Below are positions 57,601-64,000 of a stretch of DNA of 64,000 nt, in pieces (position 1 is the stretch's first letter; every line of letters begins with the position of its first letter). Source of the DNA: Syngnathus acus (Eukaryota > Chordata > Actinopteri > Syngnathiformes > Syngnathidae); contig NC_051087.1 of assembly GCF_901709675.1 (NCBI RefSeq), positions 10,989,884 through 11,053,883 of the forward strand. Reading direction: 5' to 3'. The translations under genes were made by a program, and so were the position numbers. A model generated the notes under the pieces. It made no database searches and was not told the DNA's origin. It saw nothing but the letters and a program-made list of their open reading frames with translations.

Positions 57601-58816
57601 ATGTCAGTGCAAGGCTCGCTACTATCACAATTGCATGCAGGCATTCACGGAAACCTAGTGAAAGTCCATATGGAGGGCTGAACTGAAATTCGACAAGCTC
57701 AATTCATTGGATGCTTTGGAGACTTCAGGTTGTTCAAAGGCTTCAAGTAAAAGATTTTGATGCTCAAAAAGTGCAAAGTCTACGATGGCCTCGTGTCTGT
57801 CCTAAACCTTCAACGAAACTCAAAAAGCAAGGACTTGTATTGTGACTTTTGGACACTCTGGCACGTACATATTGACAGTGTAAAGAGACAACCTCATTTA
57901 AAAAACTTGATGAATTGCTTTCATCGTTTGCTTCGTTATTGTTTTGCTACACGTGGGACTATGTAATATGGTCCCTGTTGATGTTTGATGATATTTCAAA
58001 TAGATTTTTAATTTCCATTTGAGAGAAAACCTCTGACTCATAATGAACACCTTGAACGCTGATTTTTGTTTCTCTCTGCATGGTCTTTTTGTTTCAGATT
58101 TTATTCCTGAACAAAATTGACCTTTTTCAAGACAAGATTCTATATTCAGGGCGACACCTGCGTCATTACCTCCCTCAGTTTAAAGGTTTGTCTAACGGTT
58201 AAGCCTTTTATATTTACCTTTGGAACACGTGAGAATTCTGTCCATCACTCATTAGAAAAATTGACAGCTCATCATAACAATGTTTATGGGAATTCTCATT
58301 CAAATCATCAAATTCTTAAATTCACCCTGGCTACTTTAACAAATATTCATATTGCTAGTTTTAAACTTGCCAATAAATGTTACTTTGTAAAACGTGCATT
58401 ACCTTTTATGACTATTTTTATATCAGTTCTAGTCTGGGCATCGCAGTCTCCTTTCTTCGAATTCCAGCTCCAGCCTTCTTGTGGAGTTTGCATGTTTTCG
58501 CTATGCTTGTGTTGTTTTCTGATGAGGATGGGAAAAAAAAAGATGGCTTCTGGACCTGAGCAAGCGCTAATCTAAGCTTGACTTGAACCCCAAAAAATGT
58601 TTAAGTTACCAATATCATCTTCCAGGAGCAGACTATGACGTAGATTCGGCTGCCCGCTTTATCACCGCCACCTTTGTCTCACTCGACGCAGCTGCCAGTA
58701 AGCTCATCTATCACCACTTCACCACAGCCACAGACACCTCCAACATCCAAGTGGTCTTCCAGGTGGTTATGGACACGATTATAAAAGAGAACCTGGAGGC
58801 CGTATCTCTCCTGTAG
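39624..58816 (+). CDS. gnav1: Galpha-v (Gv), fifth-class heterotrimeric G protein alpha subunit
   Basis: A membrane-bound GTPase signalling from unidentified receptors. Gv is described as a separate Galpha class present in many animals and teleosts but lost in tetrapods. Coding exons: 39624-39753, 41041-41132, 46113-46205, 46635-46795, 50612-50740, 55322-55451, 55562-55633, 58098-58185, 58626-58816. They total 1086 nt and 361 aa, with all phases closing. Seen: MGLCFG start (Gly2 for N-acylation, Cys4 for palmitoylation); P-loop GAAESGKST at 44-52; arginine finger R183 in LRVRLRTTG; switch [14 protein letters not shown] with catalytic Gln209; NKID at 274-277; TTATDT at 331-336; and C-terminus NLEAVSLL. 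There is no cysteine at position -4, so pertussis toxin should not modify it. Two features differ from other classes: Ala46 in the P-loop and Thr332 for the usual Cys. The gene spans 19 kb, with repeat-rich introns 2 and 5. Confidence 0.93.
40104..40480. repeat. Dispersed repeat in gnav1 intron 1
   Basis: It begins GCAGGGGTGGGTGTCCAACT ... GTCATGGGCCACA, resembling a common fish element (CAGGGGTGTCCAAACTC type). The right edge is unclear. It has no coding content. Confidence 0.4.
43410..44075 (-). mobile_element. Degenerate LINE reverse-transcriptase fragment
   Basis: On the minus strand, reading from about 44075 leftward, a broken frame shows [10 protein letters not shown] followed by [10 protein letters not shown], the fingerprints of the non-LTR reverse transcriptase QGSVLGPLLF and YADD blocks. 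Further left is [13 protein letters not shown], matching the KTEVIVFG-type block. The catalytic motif has Gly in place of the second Asp, and frameshifts are present, so it cannot be active. It lies in gnav1 intron 2. The L2-like clade assignment is from memory. Confidence 0.75.
45775..45900. repeat. Fragment of the CTAACGATTA-type repeat
   Basis: A series of 'TGATTATTTTAATAATAGAT' and 'TTGATTATTTGTTGATTTAA' motifs resembles the element at 33010-33430. It is short and diverged. Confidence 0.4.
47575..47700. repeat. Repeat with TACTTAAGTAC palindromes
   Basis: It contains 'GAGGTGGCACAATTAGTCAT' then 'CTGTACTTAAGTACCTAAGT' and ends near a poly-A. The pattern matches a common fish non-autonomous element that begins near 'GGTGGAAAGTA' and has TACTTAAGTA in it. 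It lies in gnav1 intron 4. Confidence 0.45.
48700..48835 (+). repeat. SINE tail fragment
   Basis: Phrases 'AATCAGTCCAGGGTCTACAG', 'GACTCCAGCTCCAGCTAGAT' and 'GGATAAGTGGTAGAAAATGA' correspond to the 3' part of a teleost tRNA-derived SINE. The head is missing. Confidence 0.6.
49575..49925 (-). repeat. tRNA-derived SINE, near full length, inverted
   Basis: An inverted copy of the family at 33556-33915. On plus it starts 'TTTTCTGTACCGCTTGTCCC', then 'CCAGCCAATCACAGGGCACA', and ends with the B box inverted as 'GGTGGAATCGAACCCGCACC' and an A-box-like 'GTGAGGCAGACATGCGAACA'. It lies in gnav1 intron 4. Confidence 0.88.
52900..53280 (-). mobile_element. Internally deleted Tc1-like DNA transposon
   Basis: Phrases such as 'AAGAGAACACCTAAATCCCA', 'CACATTAACTCAGTGTGAAC' and 'TCTCATCTGTGAAGAGAACG' match, in inverted sense, the transposase region of a very common fish element that ends in 'AAAAATAAAGGGAACAC'. 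Much of the element is missing and the frame is broken. It lies in gnav1 intron 5, next to a LINE fragment. Confidence 0.55.
53290..53960 (-). mobile_element. Degenerate LINE ORF2 fragment
   Basis: The minus-strand translation at 53294-53536 reads [15 protein letters not shown]...[10 protein letters not shown], the C-terminal block found in fish LINE reverse transcriptases. At about 53690-53800 the minus strand reads [20 protein letters not shown] and then [12 protein letters not shown], the linker between the endonuclease and RT of such elements. The RT core between the two blocks is missing, so this is a rearranged, dead copy. Confidence 0.75.
56015..56150. repeat. Repeat fragment with TCTTTATTGTCATTGTCACA
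   Basis: 'AGAATAGATCTTTATTGTCA' and 'CATGTACAACGAAATTTAAA' match a common teleost retroelement end. Next to it is an A-rich stretch with repeated AGAATAAATAGAATAAA units. It lies in gnav1 intron 7. Confidence 0.5.
58430..58530 (+). repeat. SINE fragment in gnav1 intron 8
   Basis: Diverged B-box region 'TTCGAATTCCAGCTCCAGCC' followed by 'TTGTGGAGTTTGCATGTTTT' of the window's main SINE family. Confidence 0.65.
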
Positions 58817-59312
58817 CTGACAGAAGTCTGAGTTCTTAACAATTGAACCCGAAATGGACCTTTGCACATAATGCGGGAGTAACAATTAGTTAGTGCTTTA
58901 ATAACCCATTTTTATTTTATAAAGGTGTATCTTAAAAAAGTTGATTAATTAAGTGTTTGAACTGTTTGGAATCATCCTTAACCAGGTGCCTTTTAAATGT
59001 GATTTGTAATGTCTCACAGCAGCTTTTTTAAATGTCCTTAGTATTTCATATCTTGACTGGAAGTAAAAGGAATTTGATGCCTTATGTTGATGATTTTCTA
59101 TTATTAATGTTTTTCTTATTAACTAAAAATGAAACTACACGTTGTTCTTTATGTTCCCAGTGTCTTACTCAGTTCAGAATGTTCAACATTGTCCTGCAAT
59201 GTGTAATACAAATGTGTGGCTGGAATCTTTAATTGTTTTCCCTTTTTTTTCCCCCTTGACATGAAATTTAATTAGTCAAAGACACACAATAGGTTCCAAA
59301 TATATGTTCATT

Positions 59313-59330
59313 TTTATTCGATACAATAAA
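59313..59330. terminator. Convergent poly(A) signals of gnav1 and npb
   Basis: The plus strand has AATAAA at 59325-59330, the only canonical hexamer found after the gnav1 stop. The minus strand has AATAAA at 59318-59313, downstream of npb. They are 6 bp apart, so cleavage 10-30 nt downstream of each would make the two 3' ends overlap. Confidence 0.6.
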
Positions 59331-59526
59331 AACGGATATACAGAAATCAACTTTCACACATAATGTCAGTGCACGACATGGTAGAGAACACTTGTGAAAT
59401 CTATGACTTTAAATGATTCATACCAAACAAAAAGAATAAATAAAATGTAAGTTAAAAACAAACATTCAAGTCTATACTGGGTGACATCGACCCTCCTTTG
59501 CTGTACAAGATGAGCACACTGTGAAC

Positions 59527-60242
59527 TCATGCGGACAGGCAGTCCAGCGAGTCCAGGGTGAGGAAGACATCCGCCTTGCACTGGAAGGTGCCGCTCCCGT
59601 CCCGCAGCAGCTCGCAGCTCTTCAGGTTTGGGGAGATATCCTTCACGCAAATAGCCTTCAGTCCATTAATAAGAAAGAAGAAATTTGATTTTGAGCAACT
59701 TTAGTTATTTCCAGCGCTTTAACATTCACAATAGATCAGCGTTCTTTGAATTAACACCCTCATAATGTCACTCAGTTGCACCGCGTTAGCGCACGCTTGG
59801 CAAGCGCTTGACGCGCGTGCGTAAAACGCGCTTTTACGCATGAGCTTTTACGCACAAAGATCACAATGATTGGATGTTTTAATAAATATGTTGTAGCTGT
59901 TTTGAGACAAGCAATTTAAGAATAAAGTGTGACAAGCCCGTGGGAAAGAAGTGTGGAACGAACCATCTCAATAGTACTCACCATACTTTTGAGCAAGGAG
60001 ACCTGCCTGCCTGTTTCCGGAACAACGTTGGCACTGGTCGTCTCTCCGCTGTCCATCGTTTCTTGGGATTCAGACCTACGCACATAAGGCGACCTCCGGA
60101 TTCCAGAGAGCAAACCGGAGGCGCGACCCACAGAGTAGTAAGTGGGGCCGGTGGACTGCTTGTACCAGGCCTGGACGGAGTGACAGGAGATGAGCAGTGA
60201 CACTCCAACGCAGACCACAACAAACCTAAATGACCTCTCCAT
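59527..60242 (-). CDS. npb: Neuropeptide B precursor
   Basis: NPB is a secreted neuropeptide that acts on NPBWR-type Gi-coupled receptors to regulate feeding and neuroendocrine output. There are two coding exons on the minus strand, 60242-59982 and 59655-59527; the joined product is 129 aa (human 125). A signal peptide with a hydrophobic core (residues 7-19) ends at VQA|W after residue 25. The mature peptide starts WYKQSTGP and runs 29 residues (26-54) to SPYV, followed by the dibasic RR. This length equals NPB-29, and an internal RR at its positions 24-25 would give the 23-residue form. The N-terminal Trp, brominated in mammals, is present. Exon 2 encodes a four-cysteine tail (C-x10-C-x11-C-x13-C) closely resembling the human tail. 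Convergent with gnav1. Confidence 0.95.
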
Positions 60243-61500
60243 GTTTGTAAAGCACTGGTGCCGTGAGGTTGAGGCTTTTGGGAGCGAGCTCTTCTACAGG
60301 ACGCGTTGCGTTTGGTTGCCTGTTGGGCAAATTTCCTGCTGCTTTTATAAGCGGGCTGCCAGACGTATCGTGACCCGGGATGTTCGTCAAATCAAATTGT
60401 AGGAGCAGATGATCTTCCGTCTTGATGCGTAAGAAGGAGGTGGGGGGGCGGTTTCCAATTGATTTGTGTTAGATTTGGAGGCGTGCGTGAAGAGAGAGCG
60501 AGAGAGACGTCAAACGCGTCACGCTTGTGGGGGTAAAAGTAAGATTTTACACCAGTAGTCCAAGACAGTGACGTAAATGGGCCAACTCAAAGAACTCATT
60601 AACCATGACATTTAACCGTCTGTACCACTTGTCCTAGGTCACAGGTAGCTGTGATGGGAGGTAACAATTAACTTTAGTTTTCCTACATTGGGATTTTACT
60701 TTTTACTCATTAATTGTAAAAATTGGTTCTATACTTTTTTCCACCTTTCATTGACCCTACCGTGTTGCATTTTTCATTTGAAATTTTCAGCCTCTTTCAT
60801 TTTTTTTTTTTCCTTTTCACTATTTTTTACAGGTGTCCATATCCTTATGTCGGTAACCTGGAAACCTGGAGCAGTTAGTCACAGGAGAAGAGGGTCAGGC
60901 GTCCATGTCAGACCATCATAATGGAAGTAAAACACGACTACCTGTCCATCAATGACTGAATACACCACAAGTGTGACGGTTGTCTCCGAGGTTATGTGGA
61001 AAACACCAATTGCTGTTGTATTGTGTCAGTGTTGAACAAAGCAGAACAGTGAATGCATAGCTTTAAAAGACTTTCAAATGAGTCAACATGGATTTTAAGT
61101 TAAAGAAGAAAAAGGAGCACATCAATAAAAACAGCCCATCCCCTCACTGACCCACAATCAGCCGTCTTGCTTCAAAATTAGGCTCAGAGGAAAACAACAG
61201 AAACATATCAATACAAAGTGATTTGCAGATTGATGAACTGATTCCTCTTGTTTTGCATCAGCAGCTTCACTCCCCTCCCGGGAAAAAAATAGCGAGGGAT
61301 GCACTCCTCTAATAAAAAAATGAAACAGTTAAATGTCGTTTGCCATTTTGCCTCTCCATAAGAGGCTCTGCATGATGAGAATACAGCACATAGATGTATG
61401 GAAACTGATTAGAGACCCCATCCAGTAACATAGATACCTTAACATTATATAATTTAAGGAGATGTAACCATTAAAAGCAGCATAGCATACAAAAATATAA
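60243..61500. other. npb-sgsh intergenic region
   Basis: The first 350 bp are npb 5'UTR and promoter. The rest is A/T rich, with poly-T and no exon-like or repeat-like structure that I recognise. Confidence 0.5.
60343..60349 (-). promoter_or_regulatory. npb TATA box
   Basis: The minus strand reads TATAAAA, about 100 nt before the npb start codon, which predicts a start of transcription near 60315. Farther upstream, GACGTCA (60506-60512) and TGACGTAA (60569-60576) are CRE-like. A TATA plus CRE layout is common in neuropeptide genes. Confidence 0.6.
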
Positions 61501-61506
61501 TTTATT
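61501..61506 (-). terminator. sgsh poly(A) signal
   Basis: The minus-strand AATAAA lies 46 nt after the sgsh stop codon, predicting a very short 3'UTR. Confidence 0.65.
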
Positions 61507-61551
61507 ACTTATTGTGTACTGAGTGCAGATTTAATCAATCAAGGTAGACTA

Positions 61552-63955
61552 TTAAAGTCCATTGTAAAGCGGTCTGCAGTGTGGCTCCAGCTTGTCCTCC
61601 AGGACATAGTCTGCTCCACAGACCCACGGATCCCCTGTCTCCCACTGCCATTTTTGTAAATTCTGCTTCAGGCTCTCCAGTACGCCGCTGTAGGACGGGT
61701 CTGGCGCCAGGTTCTTTGTTTCCAGAGGATCTCCTCTGCATCGGCCAAGTAGTTGAATAGAAAAAAAAAAAAACATAGTTTATAAACACTTCAGAAATAC
61801 AATACTTACAAATTAGAAACTGTACAGAGTAGGCCAGTGATAGGCAAAAAATGCAGCAAGGTTGAATCATGTACAAGTACTGCTGAGATTTTGGCACAAC
61901 TATTGAGTATTTTGAGTTGAGCCCTCTGCCAGTTTAATGTGCATTAGTGAGGAGAATATTGCATTTTTGGTTGTTGGTAAATTTTCTTTGAATGAAATTG
62001 ACTTTACACAATCATACGCACGTGTATGATAACTGAAAGGCATGGAGGACATGAGTCTCCTCTATTCACAATGCAGAATATGTGCTGTGGAGAGCTGTCA
62101 AAGAAGGATGGATAAACTTTAAAAGGGGTCCTATGACATAGACCAGTGCAAATGTCAATTTGTAGTTTTCATCCATCCCACAAAAATCTGAAGAAAATTG
62201 TTGAACCATGGAATAATCACTAAAATGTCGGTTTTGGCCTCTCAGAGAACTTTCATCCTACAGTATACAGCAATAATTGTCATATTCGTGTTTTATTAAA
62301 TGGTTTAGGCTCAAAAGTGTGAGTGTACAGCAATGCTTGCATATTTGTGTCTTATTAAATGTTTTAGGCCCAAAAGTGTGAGTGCAATGTTGCTGCAGAC
62401 GAAGGCCAACCTGATATCGTACAGCTCCCATCGCTCTCTGTAGTAATACTGCTGCAGACTTTTGAACCAGTGTGTGGGCTCACTCAGCCTGGTGCGGTTC
62501 AGCAGGTCCTGGAAGGTGTCCGAAACATACAGGTCCTGGTCGATGGGAAAGGGCATGCGGTAGTGCAGGTTGTGGAGGAGGCGGTATGCCCCCTGGTGGA
62601 CACAACGGATTGGGTAGTACATGGTGACCTGGTTGGAAACACACATCTGCTGAAGTACTCACTCATCTACTAAGATTACGAGCAAAAAAAAGTATCGATT
62701 CAACACCCACAAATTTCAAATGTAGGGAGAGTAAGTAAAAAGTTGTCTGAAAAATAAGCACTCAAGTAAAGCACAGAATGATACCTGACAAATCTGCCTA
62801 TGTACAGTCAGGAAGTAGTATTTGTATTTCATTAGTTCCCATGACTGCTTGTGTTTGTCATGTCTTTATGTTTCCGTGCTCACAGACCTCGTGCAGTGAT
62901 TGGCTGGCGTAGACCGTATGCCAGCTTCTGGGCTCAGTGACCAGAACAGGAAGCAAAGAGCGGCCAGTGAGGTGGACAGGGACAGTACTGATCCCAGGGA
63001 GGCTGTATGATGGGTAGGGAACAGAAAACCAGTCCAGGATGGTGGGAGTGATATCTGCCAAAAGAAGCAATTACAATATTATAGGGGACATACTAGTGAT
63101 TCTGTTTTCAGAAATCATAATGGTAAAAAATTATTCACAAGAATGCAAGTACTTTCAAACGTAGTTGCAAATATGTTCGAACGTCCTCACAAATACATTC
63201 AAATGTATCTGTAGCTAAATGCAACAAATACGCGTGAACAGCCGATTTACGTACTTCTGCATGCATATACTCATTGAAACACACTTTTATGCATACTATA
63301 TAGACAATAAAATGAACATTTCAAATGTAGTATTGATAGATTGCCAACAGGGGTGGTGCCACCTGGGTGCCAAGTCATTGGGTAAAAGTAGAAACTGGGT
63401 GAAACACTTGCCACCCTGTTAAGCGTGTCCTACGAGGTATAAACTGTAAACAAATCAATACAATTCAGCCAAACAGCTTTAAAAAGGCATTATTTTTTAG
63501 TATGTGCTTGTAAATCAAATTAGGTCTACAAATTATCGGTTCATATGCAGACCTTTCAATTTGAGCCCAGGTTCTGATGTATAGTATGTAGTCTAGTCTC
63601 CCTCTAGTGGCCAATCAAGAACATAATCACGCAGAGTTCCTTGGTGAATCCTTTTTTTGTAGTTCATTAATCATCAACAATTACTACACAGTGAGATGAA
63701 AGCAGCTGGCTTTTTTTCTCAAGAGAATATCTATGTATCCCACATCTTACCTAATAAGCTGACATAGGCCTGGCTGGTGCCTCCCCATCGCTCCCTGTGC
63801 TCTGGAGAGGACACCAGCATGGGCTCTGCTGTGCCAGAGTGATACAGGTTGGTCCTGCCATTAGGAAAGGGGATGCCATTATCGGAGCTGTAGATGATCA
63901 GGGTGTCATTTTCATAACCAGCATCCCTGAGCTCTTGAAGAACTAATCCAATACC
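61552..63955 (-). CDS. sgsh: N-sulfoglucosamine sulfohydrolase (sulfamidase), 3' part
   Basis: SGSH is a lysosomal sulfatase-family enzyme that removes N-linked sulfate from glucosamine during heparan sulfate breakdown. Four 3' coding exons are in the window, read on minus: 63955-63751, 63054-62888, 62628-62411, 61735-61552. All phases match; the 5' exons lie beyond the right edge. Seen: [17 protein letters not shown], which contains the Asp-Asn calcium ligands of the active site; [77 protein letters not shown]; and the C-terminus [21 protein letters not shown]-glycosylation sequons NDT and NRT fit known positions in the human enzyme. The active-site formylglycine cysteine is on exons not in this window. 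The donor after the 63054-62888 exon (GAG|GTCTGT) is weak, but it is the only one keeping the frame. Confidence 0.93.
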
Positions 63956-64000
63956 TACCCAGAAAAAATGCACAGTTTCACATGAATGGATTTGTGATGT

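Overview
This is a window of vertebrate nuclear DNA, almost certainly from a teleost fish. The evidence is multi-exon genes with GT/AG introns, protein sequences close to known fish and human orthologues, fish-type SINEs, MITEs and LINE remnants, and a Galpha-v (Gv) gene, a G-protein class kept in teleosts and lost in tetrapods. The species cannot be named from the sequence. There is no bacterial, viral or CRISPR content.

Six complete genes and one partial gene were rebuilt exon by exon; every reading frame closes across the splice sites. Plus strand: mafg (small Maf bZIP factor, 9048-9886, long 3'UTR to about 13.35 kb), ccp110 (centriole-capping protein, 14720-23192, 10 coding exons, 1030 aa), sirt7 (nuclear sirtuin, 24977-27778, 10 exons, 405 aa), pcyt2 (CTP:phosphoethanolamine cytidylyltransferase, 29894-36820, 12 exons, 397 aa), gnav1 (Galpha-v, 39624-58816, 9 exons, 361 aa). 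Minus strand: npb (neuropeptide B precursor, 59527-60242, 2 exons, 129 aa) and the 3' four exons of sgsh (lysosomal N-sulfoglucosamine sulfohydrolase, 61552-63955), which continues past the right edge.

Layout: 0-9 kb is non-coding, with repeats, a possible mafg 5' exon and an antioxidant-response-element-like site. From 9 to 37 kb four plus-strand genes lie close together. From 39.6 to 58.8 kb gnav1 has large repeat-filled introns. From 59 to 64 kb are the minus-strand npb and sgsh. The gnav1 and npb transcripts converge on two AATAAA signals of opposite strand about 6 bp apart.

The genes are not an operon or pathway. They are a conserved synteny block: from general knowledge, MAFG, SIRT7, PCYT2, NPB and SGSH all lie on human 17q25.3, while CCP110 is elsewhere in human and the Gv gene is absent. 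The points most worth a second look are the Ala at the Ras-Gly12-equivalent position and the changed purine-ring motif in Gv, the conserved four-cysteine tail of the NPB precursor, a candidate ARE upstream of mafg, the absence of room for the mammalian alternative exon in pcyt2, and the shared gnav1/npb 3' end. I did not find a convincing wholly new multi-gene system.
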